Assembly (NCBI RefSeq): GCF_013426915.1
Contig: NZ_AP023181.1
Span: forward strand, 558,001 to 622,000
Source of the DNA: Paraburkholderia sp. PGU19
GTDB taxonomy: Bacteria > Pseudomonadota > Gammaproteobacteria > Burkholderiales > Burkholderiaceae
DNA: 64,000 nt
Reading direction: 5' to 3'
Below, piece after piece: positions 1 through 8,924 of the stretch (the stretch's first letter is position 1; every line of letters starts with the position of its first letter). The notes under the pieces are model-generated. The model was given only the letters and a program-made list of their open reading frames with translations. It ran no database searches and was not told where the DNA came from. Both the position numbers and the translations under genes were made by a program.

Positions 1-151
1 ACGTCGTGCCGCTGGCTCCGCTGGCTGCATCGGCTGCGCGCGCCGCGTGCGGCGAGATCGTCGACAACACGAGCGCCGCCATCGCGGCCGCGCCACGCAT
101 CGCAAACGCACGCGTGCCAACACGTGCGTTCGCGGCCATTGCGCCCGTCAT
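1..151 (-). CDS. Secreted protein, N-terminal fragment (runs off the window)
   Basis: A minus-strand frame opens with ATG at 151 and stays open to the window edge. Its start overlaps the stop of xoxJ by ATGA, so it is translationally coupled as the next gene of the xox operon. About 50 residues are visible. They look like a Sec signal peptide: basic N-region, a hydrophobic stretch reading AAAMAALVLSTIS, then an Ala-rich cleavage region ending ARAADA. The mature domain lies outside the window, so the function cannot be named. Genes in this position often encode other quinoprotein-associated periplasmic proteins, but that is only context. Confidence 0.6.
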   Translation of the reverse strand, partial: MTGAMAANARVGTRAFAMRGAAAMAALVLSTISPHAARAADAASGASGTT

Positions 152-1062
152 TTCGGCGCATCCGATGCAACGGGCGCACTCGCCAGCGGCAAGAGCGGCA
201 CTTCATAACTGACGAGAATCTTGTCGATCGTGTCCTGATGGGTGGCGATCCATCGGTCGACCTTGTCGTGCCACGCCTTCTCGCCGTAACGCACGCCCAT
301 CGAGATTTCATAATCGAAACGGATGCCCGGCTGCGGCGGGAACGGCACGAGCTTCACGCGATCGCTCGCCTGCTTCGCGAAGTAGCCCGCAATCGGTCCC
401 CAGACGAACACGACGTCGACATTGCCCTGCGCCAGATCATGCTGGATCATCTCGCCCGGAAACGCGTTCGGGTCGCCGCTTTGCGCGCGATATGAAACGG
501 CCTGGTCGATCAGGTTGTTATTGAGCAGCCAGTCGACAGCGGGCGTCTGCGAGAAAATGCCGAGCTTCAGCTTTTTCAGTTGATCGGGCGGCAGCTTCAG
601 GAGATCGGCGGGTGCATTGATGTTCGCGAACTCGGGGCGCTTGGGGAACACCATTGCATAAGTAGAATGCAGCCACGGCCGCGTGGTCGACGTCATGTCG
701 TAACCATGCGGCACGCCGATGATCAGATCGCATTTGAACTGGTCGCTGTTGTCCACCTTGTCGCGCAACGTATGGCGCACGAAGCCCATGCGCTGCGGGA
801 AATACGTGTATTCGAGCTTGTAGCCGAAATCTTTGGCCATCGCGGCGGCGATCTTGTTCTCGAAACCTTCGCCCTTGTCGTTCGACAGCGGCATGTTGTT
901 CGGATCGGCGCACACGCGCAGAACGTTGTCCGCGCCGTCGTTGTTCGGCAGATTCGGCGCGGGCGCGCCTTGCGCGTGGGCGGATGGCGCACCGGTGCAG
1001 GCCCAGCACAGCGCCAGCATCGCACAGACGGCATGGACGGCGGAACTTCTGCGATCGGTCAT
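148..1062 (-). CDS. xoxJ: XoxJ-like periplasmic substrate-binding protein
   Basis: 304 residues. A signal peptide covers about residues 1-30 and ends near PSAHAQG, followed by an extracellular solute-binding fold of the MoxJ/XoxJ family (quinoprotein dehydrogenase-associated). Recognisable stretches are NVLRVCADPNNMPLSN near the start of the mature protein and DLIIGVPHGYDMT. XoxJ is thought to help activate or mature periplasmic XoxF methanol dehydrogenase; its exact role is unresolved. I start at 1062 because GGGAG lies just upstream; a longer frame reaches 1125 but has no signal-like N-terminus. It is third in the xoxF-xoxG-xoxJ operon and overlaps the next gene by ATGA. Confidence 0.88.
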   Translation of the reverse strand: MTDRRSSAVHAVCAMLALCWACTGAPSAHAQGAPAPNLPNNDGADNVLRVCADPNNMPLSNDKGEGFENKIAAAMAKDFGYKLEYTYFPQRMGFVRHTLRDKVDNSDQFKCDLIIGVPHGYDMTSTTRPWLHSTYAMVFPKRPEFANINAPADLLKLPPDQLKKLKLGIFSQTPAVDWLLNNNLIDQAVSYRAQSGDPNAFPGEMIQHDLAQGNVDVVFVWGPIAGYFAKQASDRVKLVPFPPQPGIRFDYEISMGVRYGEKAWHDKVDRWIATHQDTIDKILVSYEVPLLPLASAPVASDAPK

Positions 1063-1152
1063 GGAGGTCTCCCGGGTTGGCGTCATATGACCGGCGGCGC
1101 GATGCGATGCATTGCATCGCGGCACGTCCCGCTCAATCGCACGACTTTATCT

Positions 1153-1593
1153 TCACTTCGCATCGATCGCCTGCAGATCGCCCGGCTTGATCGTGCCGTC
1201 GGAGCGGCCTTTCAGGTAGGCGAAGAGGTTCTCCCAGTTCTTCTGCATCATCTGGCTCGAACTGAAATCGGGCATGCCTTTGTCGACACGTCCGCCGAAC
1301 ACCGTGCGATGAAACTCGTTCTTGTCGAGCGTCTTGAATGCATCGATCAGCGACGGACCGACGAGGCCTTCCTGCTTCGCGCCGTGGCAGCGTTCGCAGG
1401 CGAGCGCGCGCCAGGTTTTCCATCCCATCAGCGTATCGCTGTCGACCTTGTTGCCGTCGACCACTTTGTAAGCAACCTTCTGGGCCTGGGGGGGCGCGTC
1501 CGACGACTGTCCCCAGCTATTGGTCATGACAACAGGTAAAGCGCTCAACGCCAGTAACGCACCTGCAAGCGACAGCACAACACGGCCTTTCAT
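1153..1593 (-). CDS. xoxG: Cytochrome c XoxG, electron acceptor of methanol dehydrogenase
   Basis: 146 residues with an N-terminal signal sequence (about 1-28) and one haem c motif CERCH at residues 66-70. A Met in DKGMPDF near residue 110 is the likely distal haem ligand. This is the periplasmic cytochrome c-L type protein that takes electrons from PQQ in XoxF and passes them to the respiratory chain. It lies between xoxF and xoxJ on the same strand, the usual xoxFGJ order. The 193-bp gap to xoxF holds no other gene. Confidence 0.9.
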   Translation of the reverse strand: MKGRVVLSLAGALLALSALPVVMTNSWGQSSDAPPQAQKVAYKVVDGNKVDSDTLMGWKTWRALACERCHGAKQEGLVGPSLIDAFKTLDKNEFHRTVFGGRVDKGMPDFSSSQMMQKNWENLFAYLKGRSDGTIKPGDLQAIDAK

Positions 1594-1786
1594 GCGTTCG
1601 TCTCCCTATCGTTTCGATTGAAGCTGCTTTTCCGGCACAACCGGCAAGCTACGCGGCGCATCGCTCCTGCAACACGCCGCGCTCACCACTTCGGTTCGGA
1701 GCCGAAGACCGCGTACGGGCGTCTCCGGCTACGTCACTGCTGCTGCGAAACTGCTACTGCAAGACTGCTGCAGCGCTTCAGGCGGA

Positions 1787-3604
1787 TCAGCCGTTCCCGC
1801 CCGGAATGGCGAAGATGAACAGCGTGCCGCCGAGCGCGGTGTACTTCGCCAGCTCGCGGTAGCCGCCCACGGCGCCGAGGCCTTCCGTCGACTTCTGCAG
1901 GCCGGCTGCCATGCCGATGCCCGCCCAGCCGCCGATGCCCGAATACACGCCGACGAACTGCTTGCCCTGATACTCATACGTAAACACGTTGCCAATGATC
2001 CCCGACGGCGTCTTGAACTTCCACAGTTCCTTGCCGTCCTTGATCCGCACTGCCTTGATGTAGCCTTCCAACGTGCCGTAGAAGACGATGCCGCCTGCCG
2101 TCGCCAGCGCGCCCGACCACACCGAGAAACGCTCCGGCTTCGACCAGACGATCTTGCCCTTCGAAGCATCCCACGCGATGAAGTTACCCATCGCGCCCTT
2201 CTCGTTCGGACCGGGATACATCGATAGCGTTGCGCCCACATACGGCTGGCCGGACACGTAGTCGACATCGAACGGCTCGTAGTCCATGCAGACGTGGTTG
2301 GTCGGCACGAGGAACAGGTTCGACGATGGATCGAACGCGGCCGGTTGCTGGTCCTTCGAACCCAACGCCGCCGGGCAGATGCCCTTCACGTTGTGATCGG
2401 GACCGGCTTTCTGCGTCGAGTACGATGCGTTGCGAATCGGCAGGCCGCTCTTCAGATCGACGCTATCCGCCCAGTTCACGGCCGGGTCGTACTTTTGCGC
2501 GACCAGCAGTTCGCCCGTCTCGCGGTTCAGCGTATAGCCGAAGCCGTTGCGGTCGAAGTGAACGATGGCGGGCGTCTTCTTGCCGTTGATCGAAATGTCG
2601 GAGAGGATCATTTCGTTGACGCCGTCATAGTCCCATTCGTCGTGCGGCGTCATCTGATAGACCCACTTCGCCTTGCCCGTATTGAGGTCACGCGCGAAGA
2701 TCGACATCGACCACTTGTTGTCGCCTGGACGTTGCGACGGATTCCACGTGCCCGGATTGCCCGTGCCGTAGTAGACAAGGTTCAGCTTGGGATCCCACGC
2801 ATACCAGCCCCACGTGGTGCCGCCGCCGAGCTTCCACTGATCGCCCTTCCAGCTCTTGATCGACGAATCCGCGCCGACGGGTTGCATCTTGCCGTCGACC
2901 CATGTCATCGTCTGTTGCGCATCGAGCAGCATCTCGTTGTCGGGCCCGGTGCTATACGCCTTCCAGGCTTCCTTGCCCGTCTTGATGTCGTACGCGATCA
3001 GACGGCCGCGCACGCCGAACTCGCCGCCGGAGATGCCCGTCAGCACCTTGTCGCCGAATACGTGCGGCGCGTTGGTATTGGTTTCACCCGCTTTCGGATC
3101 GCCGTTCTGCGCAGTCCAGACCACTTCGCCCGTCTTCGCGTTGAGCGCGACGAGCTTGGTGTCGGCCTGTTGCAGGAAGATCTTGCCGTCGCCGTAGGCT
3201 AGCCCGCGGTTCACGGTATCGCAGCACATCACGGAGATCACCGCAGCGTCCTGCTTCGGCTCGTATTGCCAGATGAAGGTCTGATCCTTCAGGTTGATTG
3301 CGATGACCTTGTTGGGGAACGGCGAGTGGATATACATCGTGTCGCCGATCACGAGAGGCGAACCTTCGTGACCGCGCAGCACGCCCGTCGACATCGTCCA
3401 GGCGACCTGCAGTTTGCCGACATTACTTTCGTTGATCTGCTTGAGCGGGCTGTACCGGTGATTGGAATAATCACCTGCCTGCGCCGCCCAGTTAGATGGG
3501 TTCTTGATTAGCGAGTCCAGCTGCGGATCGGCATAAGCCAGGAACGAGTTCAGCGCCGTCGCAACCAACACCGCCAGTCCGAGAACCAGGGTGCGTACGT
3601 TCAT
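1787..3604 (-). CDS. xoxF: Lanthanide-dependent PQQ methanol dehydrogenase XoxF
   Basis: 605 residues, the usual length of an eight-bladed quinoprotein methanol dehydrogenase, with a signal peptide ending near residue 25. The vicinal disulfide pair is Cys126-Cys127 ([11 protein letters not shown]). By family alignment the metal ligands are Glu194 (GGEFGVRG), Asn282 (GTGNPG) and Asp324 (WDYDGVNE). The second Asp of the DYD motif, Asp326, is the extra carboxylate that distinguishes lanthanide XoxF from calcium MxaF, which has Ala there. The enzyme oxidises methanol to formaldehyde (possibly on to formate) in the periplasm. A strong RBS, GGAGGAG, precedes the ATG. It heads the xoxFGJ operon. No mxaFI genes are seen in the window. 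Confidence 0.97.
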   Translation of the reverse strand: MNVRTLVLGLAVLVATALNSFLAYADPQLDSLIKNPSNWAAQAGDYSNHRYSPLKQINESNVGKLQVAWTMSTGVLRGHEGSPLVIGDTMYIHSPFPNKVIAINLKDQTFIWQYEPKQDAAVISVMCCDTVNRGLAYGDGKIFLQQADTKLVALNAKTGEVVWTAQNGDPKAGETNTNAPHVFGDKVLTGISGGEFGVRGRLIAYDIKTGKEAWKAYSTGPDNEMLLDAQQTMTWVDGKMQPVGADSSIKSWKGDQWKLGGGTTWGWYAWDPKLNLVYYGTGNPGTWNPSQRPGDNKWSMSIFARDLNTGKAKWVYQMTPHDEWDYDGVNEMILSDISINGKKTPAIVHFDRNGFGYTLNRETGELLVAQKYDPAVNWADSVDLKSGLPIRNASYSTQKAGPDHNVKGICPAALGSKDQQPAAFDPSSNLFLVPTNHVCMDYEPFDVDYVSGQPYVGATLSMYPGPNEKGAMGNFIAWDASKGKIVWSKPERFSVWSGALATAGGIVFYGTLEGYIKAVRIKDGKELWKFKTPSGIIGNVFTYEYQGKQFVGVYSGIGGWAGIGMAAGLQKSTEGLGAVGGYRELAKYTALGGTLFIFAIPGGNG

Positions 3605-3985
3605 GTCTCCTCCAGATTGGGTGATACTGGTTGAAACCGTCCAGTTACCGATGACACGCTACCGGGTCGCTCCAGCCGCGCCGCTGGATGCAGGTAACGT
3701 CTTTGCTGCGCCGGGTCCATTGCCCGGCTCATGCGTATGACGGCGGATCGCATATTCCATGCCGGTCGCTACAACGCGCACTGATACGCCGCTGCGCGGC
3801 TTCGCGGCGTCAACATGTTCCGCTTCGCCAGCTGCGGCGGGACATTCTGTGTCAGATACGCAAACCATCGGGCCGCGCCCGAGGCCCCATACATAGGCAA
3901 GCGGCGGCAATCGGGCTTTGCAAAGCGCACAGGGGCACTAAGCTCTTCATATGAGCAACCATCCCGACACCAGCGGAGGTCCGTC
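3605..3985. promoter_or_regulatory. Divergent control region between xoxF and the DCoH-like gene
   Basis: 381 bp without a convincing gene, lying between the start codons of xoxF (leftward) and the dehydratase gene (rightward). It should hold both promoters. The best candidate on the xoxF side is the sigma-54-like element listed separately at 3748-3764. Short reading frames in here have no Burkholderia-like codon use and no RBS. Confidence 0.6.
3748..3764 (-). promoter_or_regulatory. Possible sigma-54 (-24/-12) promoter of xoxF
   Basis: On the minus strand the bases read CGGCATG, four bases (GAAT), then ATGCG. The GG and GC dinucleotides have the canonical 10-bp gap of sigma-54 promoters, but the flanking bases match the consensus TGGCACG-N4-TTGCW only partly. 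The predicted start would give a leader of about 135 nt before xoxF. Support comes mainly from the two much better sites at 4423 and 22953. Confidence 0.35.
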
Positions 3986-4372
3986 ATGGCACAAAGCGAA
4001 CAGGTATATTCCGACGAGGAAATCCAGAAGAAGCTCGAAGGCCCATTGCAGCACTGGTATCTCGAAGACGGCTGGCTGCGGCGCAAGTACCGCACGGAAA
4101 GCTGGAAAGGCACGCTGATGGTGGTCAACACCGTCGGCCATCTTGCCGAAGCGGCGTGGCATCACCCGGATCTGACGGTGTCGTATGCGTTCGTCGTCGT
4201 GAAGCTGAAGACGCATTCCGCCAAGGGCATCACCGACAAGGACTTCACGCTCGCGCGCAAGATCGAAGAGGTGATCGGGTGGCAGCCGGGTAAGGAAGGT
4301 GGTCCGCTCGAAGGCACGCCCGCCGACGATCAGCGCTTCCGCTATATCAAGTACGACGCGCCGAAGAGCTGA
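3986..4372 (+). CDS. 4a-hydroxytetrahydrobiopterin dehydratase-like (PCD/DCoH) protein
   Basis: 128 residues, a typical single-domain pterin-4a-carbinolamine dehydratase fold. The conserved stretch LAEAAWHHPDLTVSYAFV carries the catalytic His-His of the PCD family, followed by the KGITDKDFTLARKIEE helix. Such genes recur in H4MPT clusters of methylotrophs, where the protein is assumed to act on a pterin intermediate; a role in phenylalanine hydroxylase recycling is less likely in this setting. I use the ATG at 3986, preceded by GGAGG; a longer open frame upstream has no matching homology. Confidence 0.85.
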   Translation: MAQSEQVYSDEEIQKKLEGPLQHWYLEDGWLRRKYRTESWKGTLMVVNTVGHLAEAAWHHPDLTVSYAFVVVKLKTHSAKGITDKDFTLARKIEEVIGWQPGKEGGPLEGTPADDQRFRYIKYDAPKS

Positions 4373-4422
4373 CGCCGTATGCGCGAAGGCGCGCGGCGGT
4401 CGTGCGAGCGCCGTGCCGCGCG

Positions 4423-4438
4423 TGGTACGGCTCTTGCC
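4423..4438 (+). promoter_or_regulatory. Sigma-54 promoter of the H4MPT operon
   Basis: TGGTACG, four bases (GCTC), then TTGCC: a near-consensus -24/-12 element with correct spacing. It lies about 97 bp before the beta-RFAP synthase start and clear of the preceding gene's stop at 4372. Its -24 half is identical to that of the pqqA promoter at 22953. A sigma-54 activator is encoded at 12792, in the same island. Confidence 0.8.
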
Positions 4439-4534
4439 TGACTCCGGAACCGCGCCGCTACGGCGGCTGCGCGCTGCTTTGCGCCATCGAACGCGCCGCC
4501 TCACGGCCATACGACTCGACAAGGAAGCTCTCGC

Positions 4535-5587
4535 ATGCGGATGTCATCCGAACGCACGTCGACACTGCCTGCCATCTCGGCGATCACCGTTGAAGCGCCC
4601 GGCCGGCTGCACATGGGCTTTCTCGATCCCGGCGGATCGCTTGGACGCGCGTTCGGCAGCGTCGGCGTCGTCATCGAAGGATGCGGCACGCGCGTGACCG
4701 CGCGGCCCGCCTACGACGCGCAGATCGAAGGCGCCACCACCGACGCGCAACGCGAGCGCATCGAGCGCTATCTCGCGCTGCTGCACGACGCGTATGGCGG
4801 CCCGCCCGTTTCCGTCGAAGTGGAACAGGCGGCGCGCGCGCATTGCGGCATTGGCTCCGGCACGCAGCTCGCACTCGCGGTCGGCACCGCGTACGCGCGG
4901 CTGGTCGGCATCGCGGCGACGACGGCGGAACTCGCGCAACGCCTCGGACGCGGCGCGCGCTCCGGCATCGGCGTGCTCGGTTTCGATCATGGCGGGTTGC
5001 TCGTCGACGGCGGGCCCGGCCGCATGACAGCGGGCGTGGCAATGCGCGCCGCCTCCTTGCCGCCGCTGCTCGCGCGCCAGCCGTTTCCCGACGACTGGCG
5101 CATCGTGCTGATCGACGACACCACGCGCGAAGGCCTGCATGGCGAGGACGAAAAGCGCGGCCTCGCCGCGCTGCCGCCCTTCCCGCAGACACTCGCCGCG
5201 CACGTCTGCCATCAACTGCTGATGCGCGTGCTGCCCGGCATGGCGCAAGGCGACTTCGACGCGTTCGCCGCCGGCGTCAGCGAGGTTCAGCAGTCGATTG
5301 GCGAATACTTCGCGCCCGTGCAAGGCGGCGTCTATTCCAGTCCAGCCGTCGCGGCGGCCTTGCAGGCCGTCGCAGCGAACCAGACAGCGGGCGTCGGGCA
5401 AAGCTCGTGGGGGCCGACGGGCTTCGCGTTCGTGCAGAGTTCGCGCCACGCCGACGACGCGCTCGCGGCAGCCCGCGCGGCGACGCGCGAGCACCCGGGC
5501 ATCGTGTGCTCGGTGACGCGCGGCCGCAATTGCGGCGCGCGCTTCTATGCCGTCCAGCAGCCGCGCTTCGGCATCGACGCGCAATGA
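4535..5587 (+). CDS. mptG: Beta-ribofuranosylaminobenzene 5'-phosphate synthase
   Basis: 350 residues, GHMP-kinase-like fold. It joins 4-aminobenzoate to PRPP with loss of CO2 and pyrophosphate, the first committed step of H4MPT synthesis. Characteristic stretches are APGRLHMGFLDPGG near residue 25 and the Gly-rich ARAHCGIGSGTQLALAVG near residue 105, which corresponds to the phosphate-binding loop of GHMP proteins. The C-terminal GVGQSSWGPTGFAF is the second conserved motif. It is the first gene after the sigma-54 promoter at 4423 and is followed by mtdB after 93 bp. In Methylobacterium the counterpart is known as Orf4. Confidence 0.92.
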   Translation: MRMSSERTSTLPAISAITVEAPGRLHMGFLDPGGSLGRAFGSVGVVIEGCGTRVTARPAYDAQIEGATTDAQRERIERYLALLHDAYGGPPVSVEVEQAARAHCGIGSGTQLALAVGTAYARLVGIAATTAELAQRLGRGARSGIGVLGFDHGGLLVDGGPGRMTAGVAMRAASLPPLLARQPFPDDWRIVLIDDTTREGLHGEDEKRGLAALPPFPQTLAAHVCHQLLMRVLPGMAQGDFDAFAAGVSEVQQSIGEYFAPVQGGVYSSPAVAAALQAVAANQTAGVGQSSWGPTGFAFVQSSRHADDALAAARAATREHPGIVCSVTRGRNCGARFYAVQQPRFGIDAQ

Positions 5588-5680
5588 GCCGGATGCCCGC
5601 AATCCGCCAACCGATCGAACGCGTGCGCGCCCATCAAGCGTTGCGCAAGCCCCGCTTTTGACTACGAAAGAGCCGACGCC

Positions 5681-6607
5681 ATGTCACAAACCACTGAAAG
5701 GCCCTACATCCTGCACATGTTCACGCCGACGCCGCAGATGAGCCCGTTCGACGTCAACATGGCCGCCGACGCCGGTTATCAGATCGTCGTGCCGTATTGC
5801 GACGTCGACGTGCGCAACGTCGTGCAATTGACCCAGGACGCGATCTTTTCGCGCGGTCCGAAAGGCGTGTCGCGTACGGGCATTTTTATAGGCGGACGCG
5901 ATGTGATGCTCGCCGCCGACATGCTGGACCGCGCGCGAGAGGCAATGGTGCCGCCGTTCGAAGTCTCCGTGTTCGCCGACCCGAGCGGCGCGTACACGAC
6001 GTCGGGAGCGCTCGTCGCGCTGGTCGAATGTCATCTGAAGGCGCAGCACGGCGAAGAACTGAAGGACAAGCACGTGCTGATACTCGGCGGTACGGGCGCC
6101 GTGGGCCGTGTCACGGCCGCCATCTCGGCTACGCTCGGCGCGCATGTCACGATCGCGAGCCATTCGGATGCAGCGCGCGCCGAACGCGCGAGCCATGACG
6201 TCGACGAACGGTTCGGCATCAAGACCTCGGGCGTCGGCACGGGCACGCCGCAGACGCTGCACGCCGCGCTCTCACATGCGGACATCGTGTTCGCGACAGC
6301 CGCTGCGGGTGTCCAGGTGATGAGCGCCGCCGATCTAGCGCAGGCGCCGCGCCTGCTGATCGCCGCCGATGTCAACGCTGTGCCGCCCGAGGGCATCGCA
6401 GGCGTCAACGTGATGGACGACGGCAAGCCGCTGGCGGGCGCTGCGCGGCCCGATGCAATCGGCATCGGCGCGCTCGCAATCGGCAACGTGAAGTATCAGG
6501 TCGAGCATCGCCTGTTCACGCGGATGCGTACGGCGGGCAAACCCGCGTATTTCGGCTTTACGGAAGCGTTCGACGAAGCGCGCGCGGTCGTCGCCGAGCG
6601 CAACTAG
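5681..6607 (+). CDS. mtdB: NAD(P)-dependent methylene-H4MPT dehydrogenase MtdB
   Basis: 308 residues. It oxidises methylene-H4MPT to methenyl-H4MPT with NAD(P) in the cytoplasm. The N-terminal stretch ILHMFTPTPQMSPFDVNMAADAGY is typical of bacterial MtdA/MtdB. The Rossmann fingerprint GGTGAVGRV (about residue 135) binds the dinucleotide. It is linked to mch, the next enzyme of the pathway, through one intervening ATP-grasp gene, so the catalytic and cofactor-building genes are interleaved. Confidence 0.95.
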   Translation: MSQTTERPYILHMFTPTPQMSPFDVNMAADAGYQIVVPYCDVDVRNVVQLTQDAIFSRGPKGVSRTGIFIGGRDVMLAADMLDRAREAMVPPFEVSVFADPSGAYTTSGALVALVECHLKAQHGEELKDKHVLILGGTGAVGRVTAAISATLGAHVTIASHSDAARAERASHDVDERFGIKTSGVGTGTPQTLHAALSHADIVFATAAAGVQVMSAADLAQAPRLLIAADVNAVPPEGIAGVNVMDDGKPLAGAARPDAIGIGALAIGNVKYQVEHRLFTRMRTAGKPAYFGFTEAFDEARAVVAERN

Positions 6608-6640
6608 CGTACAGCCGCACGAACGAAGCGAGGCGACGCG

Positions 6641-7846
6641 ATGCCCTTCCATGCAGGCCGTTCGACGTCCTCGCCATTCGTCGCGGTGGCGGCCCTGTCG
6701 GCGCGCATGCTCGCGCAATCCGCCGCGGATGCCGGCTATCAGGTGGCCGCGCTCGACCTGTTCGGCGATCGCGACACGCGCCGCTACGCGAAGTTGTGGC
6801 TCGATACGGGCGGCAGCGGTTTATCGATCGATCGGGACAAGTTGCAGGCTGCGCTCGAACGCGTCGTGCGGCTGCCCAAACTGATTGGTTACGTGGTTGG
6901 CAGCGGGATCGAACCGCACATCAGCTGGCTGCAACAGACGGCGAAATTGCCGCGCATGATCGGGAATGACGCCGACGCGACGGCGGCCGTGCGCGATCCG
7001 AGGCGGTTTTTCCAGTTGCTCGATGAACTGCGCATCGCGCATCCCGAGGTTGCTTTCGAGCGGCCCGAGCGGCCCGAAGGCTGGCTGCACAAAGCCGCCG
7101 ATGGCTGCGGCGGCACGCATATCCGTCCAGCCGGGAACGCGGATACGCGCGACGGCTACTTTCAGCGCGTGCACGAAGGACTGCCGATGTCGGCGCTCTT
7201 TCTCGCCGCGCAGCACGAAGCTTTCGTGATCGGCTACGCGGAGCAGCTTTGCGTGACGAGCGGCACGCTGCCGTATCTCCACGCGGGTTCGCTCGGCCCC
7301 GTCGATCTGCCTGCGGGCATCGCGCGGCAGATCGATGACGCGGTGCGTTCAATAACGGCGCGCGCGAATCTGAGCGGACTCAACAGCCTCGATTTTCTGC
7401 TCGACGGCGACGCGATCCGCGTGCTCGAAGTCAACGCGCGACCGTCATCGACGGTGGCGCTGTACGAGCGCGCATGGCGCAACGCGTGGCCGCACGGTTT
7501 GCTCGCCGCGCATATCGACGCGTGCCTGCATAGCCGTCTGCCGCCCGAGCGCCTGGGCGCGCCGCAATGCCGCGTCGCACAACAGGTCGTGTTCGCGCCC
7601 GCCGCCTTCACGGTGACACGCCGCTTCAGCGATGCCCTCTTCGTCGATCCCGTCTGTCACGACGTACCGAACCCGGGCAGGCGCATCGAAGCCGGCCAGC
7701 CCGTCTGCACGGTGCTCGTGACGGGCTTGATGTCCGATGGGCGCACCGCCCTGCAACGCGAACTGCAACACCAGACGCAACGCCTCTTGCAACGCATCGA
7801 AACCAGCACCGAACCTGGCCATGAACTCGTCAACTCACACGGCTGA
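6641..7846 (+). CDS. ATP-grasp protein of H4MPT biosynthesis
   Basis: 401 residues. The central and C-terminal parts match the ATP-grasp fold: WLHKAADGCGGTHIRP is the lysine and Gly-rich ATP-binding segment and VLEVNARPSSTVALYE is the metal-binding Glu/Asn motif near residue 270. Proteins of this kind occur with mch and mtdB in H4MPT-containing bacteria, where their precise amide-bond or ligase step is not assigned. Its end overlaps the start of mch by 26 bp, so the two are probably translationally coupled. Confidence 0.8.
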   Translation: MPFHAGRSTSSPFVAVAALSARMLAQSAADAGYQVAALDLFGDRDTRRYAKLWLDTGGSGLSIDRDKLQAALERVVRLPKLIGYVVGSGIEPHISWLQQTAKLPRMIGNDADATAAVRDPRRFFQLLDELRIAHPEVAFERPERPEGWLHKAADGCGGTHIRPAGNADTRDGYFQRVHEGLPMSALFLAAQHEAFVIGYAEQLCVTSGTLPYLHAGSLGPVDLPAGIARQIDDAVRSITARANLSGLNSLDFLLDGDAIRVLEVNARPSSTVALYERAWRNAWPHGLLAAHIDACLHSRLPPERLGAPQCRVAQQVVFAPAAFTVTRRFSDALFVDPVCHDVPNPGRRIEAGQPVCTVLVTGLMSDGRTALQRELQHQTQRLLQRIETSTEPGHELVNSHG

Positions 7847-8924
7847 CCACAACGGCCACGCGCCGCCGCCCATCGCCCGCGACGCGCCCAGCGTCAACGC
7901 GCTCGCCGCGCCGCTCGTCGCGCAATTGCTTGCGGATGCGGCGCGGCTACGTATCGCGTCGTCGCGCCACGCGTTCGGACCGACGATCGTCGACGCGGGC
8001 ATCGCGACGCCCGGTTGCGTCGAGGCGGGCGTGATGATCGCGCGCATCTGCATGGGCGGCCTCGGCCGCATCGAGACGCGCATCAGCGCCGAGCAAGAGC
8101 CGCTGTGGCCCGCCATGATCGAGGTGCATACGGCGTCGCCCGTGCTCGCCTGCCTCGGCAGCCAGTACGCGGGCTGGAGTCTTTCTGCGAGCAAGGAACA
8201 GAACAACGGCAAGAAGTTCTTTTCGCTCGGCTCGGGGCCGGCGCGCGCGCTGGCCGGCAAGGAGACACTGTTCGACGAGCTAGGCTATCGCGACGCGCAC
8301 GACGCTGGCGTGCTGGTGATGGAAGTCGGCCAGCCGCCGCCGCAAGCGGTGCTCGAAAAAATCGTCGGCGACTGCGGCCTCGCGCCCGAGAAGCTGACCG
8401 TGATCGTCACGCCGACGCAGTCGGTGGCGGGGACGGTGCAGATCGTCGCGCGTGTGGTCGAAGTCGCGCTGCACAAGACGCATGTGCTCGGCGTGCCGCT
8501 CGGTGAAATCGTCGAAGCGAGCGGCACGGCGCCGCTGCCGCCGCCCGCGCCCGATGGCCTCGCCGCGATGGGCCGCACGAACGATGCGATTCTCTACGGC
8601 GGTCGCGTGCATCTGACGGTGACGCGCGACGCCGTTGCGCGGCGGCTGGCTGCCGAATTGCCGTCGTCGAATTCGCGCGACTACGGGCGGCCGTTCGCCG
8701 AGATTTTCGCGTCGTTCAATCACGACTTCTATCAGATCGACGCTTCGCTGTTTGCACCTGCCGAGGTGTGGGTCAGCAGCATCGAAAGTGGCGCGACCTA
8801 TCGCGGCGGACGGCTCGACGGCGCGCTGCTGCGTGCGCTCTGGCAAGGGGACGCGTTTACTGCAGGTGATGAATCGGCGGTCGAACCAGGCACGCCGGGC
8901 ATTACCAGTCCGGGGGCGCCATGA
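7821..8924 (+). CDS. mch: Methenyl-H4MPT cyclohydrolase Mch
   Basis: 367 residues. It hydrolyses methenyl-H4MPT to formyl-H4MPT. Recognisable family stretches are IVDAGIATPGCVEAGVMIARICMGG near the N-terminus, PVLACLGSQYAGWSL, KFFSLGSGPARALAGKE, and NDAILYGGRVHLTV. I place the start at ATG 7821, inside the end of the upstream ATP-grasp gene; the open frame extends further 5' but without homology. Its stop overlaps the next start as ATGA. Confidence 0.95.
   Translation: MNSSTHTADHNGHAPPPIARDAPSVNALAAPLVAQLLADAARLRIASSRHAFGPTIVDAGIATPGCVEAGVMIARICMGGLGRIETRISAEQEPLWPAMIEVHTASPVLACLGSQYAGWSLSASKEQNNGKKFFSLGSGPARALAGKETLFDELGYRDAHDAGVLVMEVGQPPPQAVLEKIVGDCGLAPEKLTVIVTPTQSVAGTVQIVARVVEVALHKTHVLGVPLGEIVEASGTAPLPPPAPDGLAAMGRTNDAILYGGRVHLTVTRDAVARRLAAELPSSNSRDYGRPFAEIFASFNHDFYQIDASLFAPAEVWVSSIESGATYRGGRLDGALLRALWQGDAFTAGDESAVEPGTPGITSPGAP

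Noticed and set aside
1689..1707. Hairpin between xoxF and xoxG as a terminator
   Set aside because: Stem of only 6 bp with no T-run; too weak to claim.
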